Below, in pieces: positions 14,053-22,571 of a stretch of 64,000 nt of DNA. The translations under genes and the position numbers were made by a program. Under the pieces are notes generated by a model that saw only the letters and a list, made by a program, of their open reading frames with translations, was not told where the DNA came from and ran no database searches. The stretch is from Candidatus Mycobacterium methanotrophicum. Its GTDB lineage: Bacteria > Actinomycetota > Actinomycetes > Mycobacteriales > Mycobacteriaceae. Each line of letters opens with the position of its first letter. The first letter of the stretch is position 1. The stretch spans positions 1 to 64,000 of the forward strand of contig NZ_CP097320.1 of the NCBI RefSeq assembly GCF_023515995.1. The letters are read 5' to 3'.

Positions 14053-14385
14053 GTCGGGGCTTCGTTGTGGTGCCGACAGGGCGGCACGGTGATCAAGTCC
14101 TTAGTAGGCGACGGTCCTCCCTCTGCGGGGCCTTCCTCTGCCGGGATCTTCACGCGCGGGGGACGAGCAAATCACCCGAATTTCCGACGATGAGGCCCCG
14201 GCGCACTTCGTAATAAACCGAAACAGGTACAACGCCGATGAGGACAGACGTGGACTCAGTGACGCTCGCTGACCCCGGCCTGTCGTGGAACAACTGAAGA
14301 TAATCCGACCACGACAGTCAATCAGCCTGGATGACAGCCATTGTCGTGTACATGAGGGACAGCCTCGGGGCACCTGAAGATAACG
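14053..14385. other. Non-coding right end of the island with repeats
   Basis: No convincing gene is seen. CTGAAGATAA occurs twice as a direct repeat, at 14294-14303 and 14374-14383, the second copy touching the tRNA junction. GTCGTG/CACGAC elements occur three times at about 14282, 14307 and 14343, the last two forming an inverted pair. Such arrangements resemble recombinase-binding sites at the ends of integrative elements, but this is inference. Confidence 0.4.
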
Positions 14386-14401
14386 AATCCCCTAGGCGCC
14401 A
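14386..14401 (+). pseudogene. alaT: Displaced 3' end of the interrupted tRNA-Ala
   Basis: AATCCCCTAGGCGCCA supplies the end of the T-loop (AAT), the T-stem CCCCT (pairs perfectly with AGGGG at 10970-10974) and the acceptor strand AGGCGCC, which pairs with GGGGCCT at 10922-10928 in six of seven positions. Discriminator A is at 14401. The one mismatch is at acceptor pair 3-70, where G replaces the expected T, and it may have accumulated after inactivation. Confidence 0.8.
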
Positions 14402-14426
14402 CGGGGCGTGACGGGTTTGTGCCCGG

Positions 14427-14852
14427 CTAAGGGCGAGGCTGCACGTCAACGCTCGGCGGCCGCGGTGACGGCTCGTTGCGGGTCGAGCGGCGGACAATCG
14501 AGAACGCCGCGGCGCTGGCGGCGAGGACCGCGACGGACACTCCCGCGATCACCCACGGGCGCTTGCCGCGCCGCCGGGATCGTCGAGCTTGCTGAAGTGC
14601 CTGCGGCAAGCCGCTGACCACCTCCTGCGCGGCGGCCAACTCTTGGGCGAGGGTCTCTTGGGCGGTTTGCAAGTCTCGGGCCAGTTGGCCCTCCCGGTAA
14701 CGGCGACGCAGATTCGAGGCGCCGGCTTGCGCAGAGGCCGCGCCCAACCCGACGATGCCACGGGTGACGTCGACCGGCCCGACCGCCGTGTAGGCCAGGC
14801 CGCGGGTCAGCCGCTGCCTCGAAGTGAGCCGGGTGTGGTTGTGAGCGCTCAT
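14427..14852 (-). CDS. cwsA: Cell wall synthesis protein CwsA
   Basis: The 141-residue protein matches mycobacterial CwsA (Rv0008c) along its length: LTRGLAYTAVGPVDVTRG near the start, a coiled region AQETLAQELAAAQEVVSGLPQAL, a single C-terminal helix WVIAGVSVAVLAASAAAFSIV and the tail SPRPPSVDVQPRP. CwsA interacts with CrgA and Wag31 and affects polar growth and cell shape. The start at 14852 (MSAHNHTRLTSRQRL) fits the family; longer readings run into the ppiA promoter. It is divergent from ppiA. Confidence 0.93.
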   Translation of the reverse strand: MSAHNHTRLTSRQRLTRGLAYTAVGPVDVTRGIVGLGAASAQAGASNLRRRYREGQLARDLQTAQETLAQELAAAQEVVSGLPQALQQARRSRRRGKRPWVIAGVSVAVLAASAAAFSIVRRSTRNEPSPRPPSVDVQPRP

Positions 14853-14946
14853 TTCTCGCCTTCCCCGGCCGTTTCCGCAAGACCGTGATCCGATACTCCC
14901 AGACTGTAACGACCGGCAGCCCGGTGAGCGTCTGCGGGTGAGGGTG

Positions 14947-15495
14947 ATGGCAGACTGTGATGCCGTGACCACCAGCCCCATGCAGACTGCCACTGCCACA
15001 CTGCACACCAACCGCGGCGACATCAGGATCGCGCTGTTCGGAAACCACGCGCCCAAGACCGTCGCCAACTTCGTCGGCTTGGCCCAAGGCACCAAGGAGT
15101 ATTCGACCGAGAACGCTTCCGGCGGCAGCTCCGGGCCGTTCTATGACGGCGCAACCTTTCATCGGGTGATCAGCGGCTTCATGGTCCAGGGCGGCGACCC
15201 GACCGGGACCGGCCGCGGCGGCCCGGGCTACAAGTTCGGCGACGAATTCCACCCCGAGTTGCAGTTCGACAAGCCCTACCTGCTGGCGATGGCTAACGCG
15301 GGACCGGAGACCAACGGATCGCAATTTTTCATCACGGTAGGCAAGACTCCGCACCTCAACCGGAAGCACACCATCTTCGGCGAGGTCGCCGACGCCGATT
15401 CCCGGAAAGTCGTCGACGCCATCGCCAGCACTGCCACAGATCATGGTGACCGGCCGACCGAACCGGTCGTGATCGAGTCGATCACGATTTCCTGA
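14947..15495 (+). CDS. ppiA: Peptidyl-prolyl cis-trans isomerase A (cyclophilin)
   Basis: A 182-residue cyclophilin, the same length as M. tuberculosis PpiA. Core motifs are FHRVISGFMVQGGDPTGTGRGG (catalytic Arg in FHRV), MANAGPETNGSQFFIT and HLNRKHTIFGEV. It speeds proline isomerisation in protein folding and has no signal peptide. The ATG at 14947 (MADCDAVT) is chosen over one three codons upstream because it matches the family. It converges on the PH-domain gene. Confidence 0.96.
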   Translation: MADCDAVTTSPMQTATATLHTNRGDIRIALFGNHAPKTVANFVGLAQGTKEYSTENASGGSSGPFYDGATFHRVISGFMVQGGDPTGTGRGGPGYKFGDEFHPELQFDKPYLLAMANAGPETNGSQFFITVGKTPHLNRKHTIFGEVADADSRKVVDAIASTATDHGDRPTEPVVIESITIS

Positions 15496-15518
15496 AACCG
15501 GGTGCTCGGCCCGTCTCT

Positions 15519-15935
15519 TTAGGGCCCGGCGTAGCCGTGCGCGGTGAGCGCGTCAAGCACCTGCAACGGATCGGCGCCCAGATCCCAACGCGAGAAGATC
15601 AGGAGCCGACCGTCCTGCGCATCGATCTCGAGCAGCCGAGTTTTGCGGCCGATCCGGCGGAATTCGGTGATCCGGATGATCTTGATGTCCGCGCGCCGCA
15701 AAAGTTGCGTCCGCCACCAGCCGCGGACCCGCAGCCCGTCGGAGGTGATTGCCAGCTTGGGGCGGGCGCGCCACGAGGCGCTTGCAAACAAGATCAGGCC
15801 GAGCGCGGAAACGCCGAGCAGTAACCGCCCCGGGTGGTCTGTGACGGCAGCCACAGAGCCGGTAGCCATCAGGATGCCGACGATGGCGCAAGCTGCGAGT
15901 CCGATTGAAGAGGGCGACCATTGCGTTTGCTGCAT
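15519..15935 (-). CDS. PH-domain membrane protein (Rv0010c-like)
   Basis: The 138-residue protein has two N-terminal helices (IGLAACAIVGILMATGSVAA and LLLGVSALGLILFASASW) and a cytosolic bPH2/PH_6-like domain with LAITSDGLRVRGWWRTQLLRRADIK and LEIDAQDGRLLIFSRWDLG. The start MQQTQWSP at 15935 fits the family. It lies between ppiA and crgA as in M. tuberculosis. The function is unknown. Confidence 0.87.
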   Translation of the reverse strand: MQQTQWSPSSIGLAACAIVGILMATGSVAAVTDHPGRLLLGVSALGLILFASASWRARPKLAITSDGLRVRGWWRTQLLRRADIKIIRITEFRRIGRKTRLLEIDAQDGRLLIFSRWDLGADPLQVLDALTAHGYAGP

Positions 15936-16090
15936 GGTGCTCCTAGCGGGGCCTACCAATGCCGATGGGGTTATCCACAAGCGCTATCAACAATGGGGAT
16001 GAATCACACGCGCGTGATCCAGATAGTCGGAGGTTGCCAGCCCGGTAACCGCGCCGACCGAAAATGAATTCATTACGGTCGCGTCAATGG

Positions 16091-16372
16091 TTACCGCCAC
16101 CGCATTGTGAGCAACAAGCCGGCGATCATGAAAGCAAACGCGACAGCGTAGTTCCACGGGCCGAGATTGGCCATCCAACTGAGCACCGATGGCGCGTCGG
16201 GACCGGTCGCCGCCAGTTGGAACACCATCAGCCAGATCAAGCCGACCAGCATCAGGCCGATGAACAACGCGACGAACCACACACTGGACGGCCCGGCCTT
16301 GACCTTGACCGGCGTACGGCTCACCGCGCTCACGGTGAAGTCGCTTTTCTTGCGGACCTTGGACTTGGGCAT
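16091..16372 (-). CDS. crgA: Cell division protein CrgA
   Basis: CrgA is a 93-residue integral membrane protein of the divisome that helps recruit FtsI/PBP3 and interacts with FtsZ, FtsQ and CwsA. The basic start [12 protein letters not shown], and two helices [20 protein letters not shown] and [19 protein letters not shown] are visible. Length and order match Rv0011c exactly. Confidence 0.96.
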   Translation of the reverse strand: MPKSKVRKKSDFTVSAVSRTPVKVKAGPSSVWFVALFIGLMLVGLIWLMVFQLAATGPDAPSVLSWMANLGPWNYAVAFAFMIAGLLLTMRWR

Positions 16373-16472
16373 TTCTACCTCGGGATGCCTCGGCGATTAC
16401 GGTATTGGGGGCGGGTGTGCTCGGACGTGCTTGGACGAGCCTAACGCACCCACCAGCACGAACGGAGGGCCG

Positions 16473-17222
16473 ATGGCCAAACGGATCACCCGGGCATCGA
16501 CGTGGCGGGTCGGCGTCCCGCTGGTCTGCCTGCTGGCCGGGTTGCTGCTCGGCGCGACGCACGGGGTGTCCCGTGGCGGCGAAATCAGGCGTAGTGACGC
16601 GCCCCGGCTGGTGGACCTGGTCCGCCGGGAGCAGTTCGAAGTCGGCCGGTTGAATGCCGAACGGGATCGACTGGCCGGCGCCGTCGACTCGACGCACGGG
16701 CGGTCGTCGGACAAGGCGCTGGCAGCGATGCTACGGCGGGCCGCGGAATTGGCCGCTGACGCCGGTCTGGGTGCGGTGCACGGACCGGGGCTGGTGGTGA
16801 CGCTCAACGACGCCCAGCGCGACGCCAACGGCCGCTTCCCGCGCGACGCGTCCCCGGACGACCTCGTGGTGCACCAGCAGGACATCCACGGAGTGCTCAA
16901 CGCGTTGTGGACTGCCGGCGCGGAGGCGATTCAGATGCAGGACCAGCGCATCGTCGCCACCTCGGCGCCGCGCTGCGTCGGGAACACGCTGCTGCTCAAC
17001 GGGCGGACCTACAGCCCGCCGTATCGGGTCACCGCGATCGGCGACGCCTCGGCCATGCAGGCGGCGTTGGCCGCCGCTCCCCTGGTGACTCTTTACAAGC
17101 AGTACGTGGTGCGCTTCGGCCTCGGCTACACCGAGCACGTCACGCCCGATGTCCGGATACCCGGGTACACCGAGCCGGTGCGGATGCACTTCGCCCAGCC
17201 GGCCGGCCCGGTGAGCTACTGA
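16473..17222 (+). CDS. DUF881 membrane protein (Rv0012-like)
   Basis: The 249-residue protein has an N-terminal helix VGVPLVCLLAGLLLGATHG, a predicted coiled segment (VDLVRREQFEVGRLNAERDRL) and a DUF881 domain with VVHQQDIHGVLNALWTAGAEA and IRCVGNTLLLNGRTYSPPY-like sequence. DUF881 proteins are found near division genes in actinobacteria. The ATG at 16473 (MAKRITRAST), with GGAGGG upstream, gives the family start. Its promoter lies between it and crgA, which is divergent. Confidence 0.9.
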   Translation: MAKRITRASTWRVGVPLVCLLAGLLLGATHGVSRGGEIRRSDAPRLVDLVRREQFEVGRLNAERDRLAGAVDSTHGRSSDKALAAMLRRAAELAADAGLGAVHGPGLVVTLNDAQRDANGRFPRDASPDDLVVHQQDIHGVLNALWTAGAEAIQMQDQRIVATSAPRCVGNTLLLNGRTYSPPYRVTAIGDASAMQAALAAAPLVTLYKQYVVRFGLGYTEHVTPDVRIPGYTEPVRMHFAQPAGPVSY

Positions 17223-17259
17223 CCCGGCCTGGCGCCGGGCCCGACGGTAGCCTGGCACG

Positions 17260-17943
17260 ATGCAGATCTTGGTGGTCGACAACTACGACAGTTTCGTCTT
17301 CAACCTGGTGCAGTACCTCGGGCAGTTGGGCGTCGAGGCACAGGTGTGGCGCAACGACGACGTTCGGCTGTCCGACCGCGCCGCGATTGCCGCTGATGTC
17401 GACGGGATCCTGCTCAGCCCGGGACCGGGCACGCCGGAACGCGCGGGCGCATCGATCGACTTGGTGCGCGCCTGCGCGGCGGCGAACACCCCGCTGCTGG
17501 GCGTGTGCCTGGGGCACCAGGCCATCGGCGTGGCGTTCGGCGCCACCGTGGACCGGGCTCCGGAATTGCTGCACGGCAAAACCAGCAGCGTCTTTCACAC
17601 GAATACCGGTGTGCTGGAAGGGCTTCCGGATCCCTTTACCGCGACGCGGTACCACTCGCTGACCATCTTGCCCGAAACCCTGCCCGCCGAGCTTGAGGTG
17701 ACCGCCCGCACCCGCAGTGGTGTGATCATGGGCGTGCGCCACACCGAGCTGCCCATCCACGGGGTCCAATTCCATCCGGAATCGATACTCACTGAGGGCG
17801 GCCACCGAATGCTGGCCAACTGGCTGGCATTTTGCGGTCAGGTGCGCGACGACGGGTTGGTGCGGCGGCTGGAAAACGAGGTCGCGAGCAGTTTGGCGAC
17901 CGCGCGGCGCTGCGACACCGCTACTGACCGAACTTCAGCGTGA
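17260..17943 (+). CDS. trpG: Glutamine amidotransferase, anthranilate/aminodeoxychorismate synthase component II
   Basis: This class I glutaminase supplies ammonia to a chorismate-using partner (TrpE or PabB) for tryptophan or folate synthesis. The 227-residue product starts MQILVVDNYDSFVFNLVQYL and has the oxyanion/nucleophile region LLGVCLGHQAIG and the catalytic His-Glu block HGVQFHPESILTEGG. It is the single amidotransferase next to pknB in mycobacteria (Rv0013). Its last 23 bases overlap the 3' end of pknB on the other strand. Confidence 0.95.
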   Translation: MQILVVDNYDSFVFNLVQYLGQLGVEAQVWRNDDVRLSDRAAIAADVDGILLSPGPGTPERAGASIDLVRACAAANTPLLGVCLGHQAIGVAFGATVDRAPELLHGKTSSVFHTNTGVLEGLPDPFTATRYHSLTILPETLPAELEVTARTRSGVIMGVRHTELPIHGVQFHPESILTEGGHRMLANWLAFCGQVRDDGLVRRLENEVASSLATARRCDTATDRTSA

Positions 17944-19801
17944 TCGGCCCGTCCTTGTTCGCACCCTGACCCGCGGCCGGACTCTGGAACACCACCCGGT
18001 TGTGCGCAGAACCGCCGGCGTCGACGTCGGCGCCCTTGACCAGAATGCCGGTCCAGCCGAGCGCGCGCAGCTGCGGCTCGGCGTCGGTCCAGACCAGTCC
18101 CGACAAATCCGGCATGACGAACTGGTTGCCCTTGGAGACTTGGATCTCGATCACAGAATCAACCGGAACAGTCGCGCCGGCAGGCGGATTGGTCCCGATC
18201 ACGTCGCCGGCGGGGCGGAGGCTGTCGACGGCGGACTGGCTGAATTTGCTGAACCCGTAGACCGCGAGGTTCTTCTCTGCGAGGTCGGCGGTCTGGCCCG
18301 CGACGTCGGGAACCTGCTTGGTCGACGGGCCCGAGCCGACGATCACGGCGACCTCGTTGGTGGTCGCCGACGTTTGGTTCGCGGGCGGGTTGGTCCCGAT
18401 GACCTTGTCTTTCATCTCCGGCGTGGACGGCGAGCGGACCTCCTTGAAGCGGCCGAACCCGGCGGACTTCAGCTTCTTCACCGCGGAGGCGTAGCTCAGC
18501 GACGACACGTCGGGCACCTCGCGCTGCTCCGGTCCGGTGGAGACGTTGATGGTGATCAGGTCACCGGCCCCAACTTTGGCGTTGGCGCCCGGGTCTGTGC
18601 CGATGACGTGATCGGGCTGGACGGTGGAATCCGGCTTCTGCTGGGTGCGCGTTTTGAAGCCGTGATTCTGCAACGCGGCAATCGCATCGGCGGACGCCTG
18701 GCCCCGCACGTCGGGCACCTGAACATTGCGCAGCCCGCCGCCGAACGTGTTGATCAGGATGGTGACGATGACGGTCAGTACCGCCAGCGCCGCGACCGCG
18801 ATAACCCAGCGGCTCACTGAACCGGGGCCGCGGTCACGGCCGAAGTCGAGTTCCTGGCGGGGCAGCGCATCGGTGTGTCCGCCGGCCGATTCGCTGGGAT
18901 GCGACGACGCCAGCAGCGACGAGCGATCGGCTTCGGTCAGCACCTTGGGCGCCTCGGGCGGCTCACCGTTGTGGACCCGAACCAGGTCGGCCCGCATTTC
19001 CGCCGCGGTCTGATAGCGGTTCTCGGGGTTTTTGGCCAGCGCCTTGAGCACCACGGCATCGAGGTCGGCGGAGATGCCCTCATGCCGTTGCGACGGCGGG
19101 ACAGGATCTTCGCGGACGTGCTGGACGGCCACCGCGACGGCCGAGTCACCGACGAAAGGCGGCTCGCCGGTGAGCATCTCGTAGAGCACGCAGCCCAACG
19201 AGTAGACGTCGGAGCGGGCATCGACTGGAACGCCGCGCGCCTGCTCGGGCGAGAGGTATTGCGCGGTGCCGATCACCGCCGCAGTCTGGGTGACGCGGTT
19301 GCCGGCGTCGGCGAGCGCACGCGCGATGCCGAAGTCCATCACCTTGACCGCGTTGTCGGCGCCGATCATGATGTTCGCCGGTTTGACGTCGCGGTGGATG
19401 ATGCCGTGCTGGTGGGAGAAGTTGAGCGCCTGGCAGGCGTCGGCGATGATCTCGATGGCGCGAGTCGGCGCCAACGGCCCGTCGGTGTGCACGATGTCGC
19501 GCAGCGTGAGGCCGTTGACGTACTCCATCACGATGTAAGGCAATGGGCCGGCGGCGGTTTCGGCCTCGCCGGTGTCGTAGACCGCGACGATCGCCGGGTG
19601 ATTCAGCGCGGCGGCGTTTTGCGCCTCCCGCCGGAACCGCAGATAGAAGCTGGGGTCACGGGCCAGGTCGGCGCGCAGCACCTTGACCGCCACGTCGCGG
19701 TGCAACCGGATGTCCCGGGCCAAGTGGACCTCGGACATGCCGCCGAAGCCGAGGATTTCGCCCAGTTCGTAGCGGTCGGACAGGTGTTGCGGGGTCGCCA
19801 T
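17921..19801 (-). CDS. pknB: Serine/threonine protein kinase PknB
   Basis: PknB is an essential membrane kinase that controls cell-wall synthesis and division and senses muropeptides. The 626-residue product equals M. tuberculosis PknB in length. Visible parts are the N-terminal kinase domain (GFGGMSEVHLARD, IIHRDVKPANIMIG, VMDFGIAR), a juxtamembrane segment, one helix WVIAVAALAVLTVIVTILI and four extracellular PASTA repeats, each with a NxGxGxxxGTDPGAN-like pattern. The start overlaps the pknA stop by one base. It is last in the minus-strand cluster. Confidence 0.97.
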   Translation of the reverse strand: MATPQHLSDRYELGEILGFGGMSEVHLARDIRLHRDVAVKVLRADLARDPSFYLRFRREAQNAAALNHPAIVAVYDTGEAETAAGPLPYIVMEYVNGLTLRDIVHTDGPLAPTRAIEIIADACQALNFSHQHGIIHRDVKPANIMIGADNAVKVMDFGIARALADAGNRVTQTAAVIGTAQYLSPEQARGVPVDARSDVYSLGCVLYEMLTGEPPFVGDSAVAVAVQHVREDPVPPSQRHEGISADLDAVVLKALAKNPENRYQTAAEMRADLVRVHNGEPPEAPKVLTEADRSSLLASSHPSESAGGHTDALPRQELDFGRDRGPGSVSRWVIAVAALAVLTVIVTILINTFGGGLRNVQVPDVRGQASADAIAALQNHGFKTRTQQKPDSTVQPDHVIGTDPGANAKVGAGDLITINVSTGPEQREVPDVSSLSYASAVKKLKSAGFGRFKEVRSPSTPEMKDKVIGTNPPANQTSATTNEVAVIVGSGPSTKQVPDVAGQTADLAEKNLAVYGFSKFSQSAVDSLRPAGDVIGTNPPAGATVPVDSVIEIQVSKGNQFVMPDLSGLVWTDAEPQLRALGWTGILVKGADVDAGGSAHNRVVFQSPAAGQGANKDGPITLKFGQ

Positions 19802-21090
19802 TACGGTGTCTCGTGTTGGGGTGGCAATGCACCGGGGTGGGTCAGCGTGACCGGCTGCGGCCGGCGTTGCCGCCCACGATTCCCTGTTACCGCTGCGTCC
19901 GTCCAATTTGTCGGATGCGCTGGAGCCGACGCCGGCTTGCTGGGCGGCTGCCCGGTGTCGGTCACGGTCGGTGCGGACGGTTGCTGCTGGGAGCTGTTGT
20001 CGCGGGAGTTGACGACGATGAGCACGGCGATGATGATCGCCAGTGCGCCGAGTACTCCGGCGGCCCACAGCAGCGCACGCTGGCCGGACGAGAAGGTACG
20101 CTGCGGCGGCGGCGTGCGGTGACCGGCGGTGCTGCTGCGACGGGCGACGGTGGCCCGGCCGGTGGGGTCGGCTGCGGCCCGTGCCTGGGCGCCGGAGGGA
20201 ATAGCGGCCGGGGTGGCGCGGCCGACGGGGCCCGCCTGATTGGGGCGTGGGGGCCGCCGGCCGGCGCGGACCGCGGCGACGGCGTCGGCGAACGGCCCCC
20301 CGCTGCGATAGCGCATGCTGGGGTTTTTGACCAGGGTTATCTCGATGAGTTCGCGGACATTGGGCGCCACGTCAGGCGGCAACGGCGGCGGCGGTTCTTT
20401 GATGTGCTTCATCGCCACCGCCAGCGCGCCGTCACCGGTGAACGGGCGCTTACCTGAAATCGCTTCGTAGCCGACAACTCCCAATGAGTAGACATCGCTG
20501 GCGGGGGTAGCGTCGTGACCGAGGGCCTGCTCCGGGGCGATGTATTGGGCGGTGCCCATCACCATGCCGGTCTGGGTCACCGGGGCGGCGTCGACGGCTT
20601 TGGCGATACCGAAATCGGTGATCTTCACCTGACCGGTGGGCGTGATCAGGATGTTGCCGGGCTTGACGTCGCGATGCACCAGGCCGGCCGCGTGCGCGAC
20701 CTGCAGCGCCCGCCCGGTCTGCTCGAGCATGTCCAACGTGTGGCGCAGCGAGAGCCGGCCGGTGCGCTTGAGTACCGAGTTGAGCGGCTCGCCGTTGACC
20801 AACTCCATCACCAGGTAAGCGGTGCGGCCCTCGCCGTTCATCTGGGTCTCGCCGTAGTCGTGCACGCTGGCGATACCGGGGTGATTGAGCATCGCGGTCG
20901 TGCGCGCCTCAATCCGGAACCGCTCGATGAACTCCGAGTCTTGGGAGAACTCCTGCTTGAGCACCTTGACTGCGACACGACGCCCCAGCCGGTTGTCCAC
21001 CGCCTCCCACACCTGGCCCATGCCGCCGGTGGCGATGAGGCGCTGTAACCGGTACCGGCCAGACAGCGTCACACCTACTCGCGGGCTCAT
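19801..21090 (-). CDS. pknA: Serine/threonine protein kinase PknA
   Basis: PknA is the partner kinase of PknB in control of growth and shape. The 429-residue protein has kinase motifs [30 protein letters not shown] and ITDFGIAK, a Pro/Ala-rich juxtamembrane region and one helix ([20 protein letters not shown]). Unlike PknB it has only a short extracellular tail. The start at 21090 ([15 protein letters not shown]) overlaps the pbpA stop by four bases. Confidence 0.96.
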   Translation of the reverse strand: MSPRVGVTLSGRYRLQRLIATGGMGQVWEAVDNRLGRRVAVKVLKQEFSQDSEFIERFRIEARTTAMLNHPGIASVHDYGETQMNGEGRTAYLVMELVNGEPLNSVLKRTGRLSLRHTLDMLEQTGRALQVAHAAGLVHRDVKPGNILITPTGQVKITDFGIAKAVDAAPVTQTGMVMGTAQYIAPEQALGHDATPASDVYSLGVVGYEAISGKRPFTGDGALAVAMKHIKEPPPPLPPDVAPNVRELIEITLVKNPSMRYRSGGPFADAVAAVRAGRRPPRPNQAGPVGRATPAAIPSGAQARAAADPTGRATVARRSSTAGHRTPPPQRTFSSGQRALLWAAGVLGALAIIIAVLIVVNSRDNSSQQQPSAPTVTDTGQPPSKPASAPAHPTNWTDAAVTGNRGRQRRPQPVTLTHPGALPPQHETP

Positions 21091-22571
21091 GGTCCTCCCT
21101 GCAGCGCGGCCTCGATCACGGTCCGCCCGATCGGTGCGGCGAGCGCGCCGCCAGTCGCGGGCAACCGATCGGCGCCGTTCGCTGCTCCCTCTACGAGCAC
21201 CGCAACGGCCACCTTCGGGCTCTGTGCGGGCGCGAAGGCGATGTACCACGCGTGAGGTGGCGTGTGGCGCGGGTCGGTGCCGTGCTCAGCGGTGCCAGTC
21301 TTGGATGCGATCTGCACGCCGGGGATCGCCCCTTTCTGCTGCGCGGCATTCTCGGCGCCGACCATCAACGCTGTTAGCTTAGCGGCGACCTCGGGGGAGA
21401 CTGCACGGCGCTGTTGGTGCGGCGCGGTGGTGCTGATGTTAGCCAGATCAGGCCCCTGCAGCCTGTTCACCAGGTAGGGCTGCATGGTTACACCGGCATT
21501 GGCGATGGTAGCGGCAACCACCGCATTCTCCAGCGGGGTCAGCGCGACGTCTTTTTGGCCGATGCTCGACATTCCCAGCGCGGCGGCGTCCGGGATCGGG
21601 CCTACGGTGGATTCGGCGACCTGCAGCGGGATGGGATCGGGCACGACGTCGAGACCGAACGACGCTGCAGTGCTGCGCAACGCGCCGGCTCCGATGAGCA
21701 GTCCCAATTGGACGAATGCGGTGTTGCACGACCGGGCGAACGCCTCACGCAGCGACACGGTTTCCGCGTCGGCGCACGGCGCGTCGCCGTAGTTCTCCAG
21801 GGTGGCGGTGCTGTCGGGTAGCCGAAACGTCGCTGCAGCGGTGAGCTGCTCATCCTCGGTCGCGCCGTTTTGCAGAGCAGCCGCGGTGGTGATCACCTTG
21901 AACGTCGAACCGGGCGGATAGGTCTCGGAGATCGCGCGGTTGGTCATCGGCGAATGCGGGTCGTCGCGAAGTTGCCGCCAGGCTTGCGATTGCTGGTCGG
22001 GGTCGTGCGCGGCGAGCAGGTTGGGGTCGAACGACGGCGAGGACACCAGCGCCAGGATCTTGCCGGTCGACGGTTCCAGCGCGACGACGGCGCCCCGGCA
22101 TGGCCCGTTGCAACCCTGCTGCATTGCATCCCAACCGGCTTGCTGGATGCGCGGGCTGATGGTGGTATCCACATTGCCGCCGCGTGGGTCGCGTCCGGTG
22201 AAGAAGTCGGCCAGCCGTCGACCGAACAACCGCTGGTCGGATCCGTTGAGCAGCGGATCCTCGGCGCGCTCCAGGCCGGAGCTGGAATAGCGCAACGAAT
22301 AGAACCCGGTGACCGGGGCGTACATCGGGGCGTTGGGATAGACCCGCAGGAAACGGAAGCGGTTGTCGGTGGCGACCGAATAGGCCAGCAGTTGGCCGCC
22401 CGCGGTGGTCTGCCCCCGTTGACGGGAGTATTCGTCGAGCAGGATCCGCTGGTTGCGCGGATCGGCCCGTAACCCGTCGGCGGCGAACACTTGAGTGAGT
22501 GTGGCGTTGAACAGCAACAGCATGATCGCCGCCATCACGGTCATCGAGATCCGGCGCAGAGAAGAGTTCAT
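21087..22571 (-). CDS. pbpA: Penicillin-binding protein PbpA
   Basis: PbpA is a class B transpeptidase that cross-links septal peptidoglycan and is phosphorylated by PknB. The 494-residue product starts with a signal anchor ([21 protein letters not shown]) and has the three active-site motifs STFK (in [11 protein letters not shown]), SCN (in ARSCNTAFV) and KTG (in [10 protein letters not shown]). It overlaps rodA and pknA by four bases on either side, so all are co-translated. Confidence 0.97.
   Translation of the reverse strand: MNSSLRRISMTVMAAIMLLLFNATLTQVFAADGLRADPRNQRILLDEYSRQRGQTTAGGQLLAYSVATDNRFRFLRVYPNAPMYAPVTGFYSLRYSSSGLERAEDPLLNGSDQRLFGRRLADFFTGRDPRGGNVDTTISPRIQQAGWDAMQQGCNGPCRGAVVALEPSTGKILALVSSPSFDPNLLAAHDPDQQSQAWRQLRDDPHSPMTNRAISETYPPGSTFKVITTAAALQNGATEDEQLTAAATFRLPDSTATLENYGDAPCADAETVSLREAFARSCNTAFVQLGLLIGAGALRSTAASFGLDVVPDPIPLQVAESTVGPIPDAAALGMSSIGQKDVALTPLENAVVAATIANAGVTMQPYLVNRLQGPDLANISTTAPHQQRRAVSPEVAAKLTALMVGAENAAQQKGAIPGVQIASKTGTAEHGTDPRHTPPHAWYIAFAPAQSPKVAVAVLVEGAANGADRLPATGGALAAPIGRTVIEAALQGGP

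Larger units (their letters stand above)
10979..14385. mobile_element. 3.4-kb defence island inserted in tRNA-Ala, carrying a replacement tRNA-Ala
   Basis: The boundaries are set by the split tRNA-Ala: the 5' part ends at 10978 and the 3' part restarts at 14386, with a shared CG at 10977-10978 and 14384-14385. Between them lie a complete divergent tRNA-Ala, a C5-cytosine methyltransferase, a GIY-YIG nuclease, a small Cys-rich protein and a Vsr-type endonuclease. Codon use and AT content in the methyltransferase differ from the surrounding core genes. No integrase or transposase is visible, so the element is either a degraded integrative element or was moved by an enzyme encoded elsewhere. Confidence 0.8.

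Noticed and set aside
14101..14373. 90-codon minus-strand frame at the island right end
   Set aside because: Composition is Ser/Arg/Cys-rich, there is no ribosome-binding site or known motif, and it covers the repeat elements.
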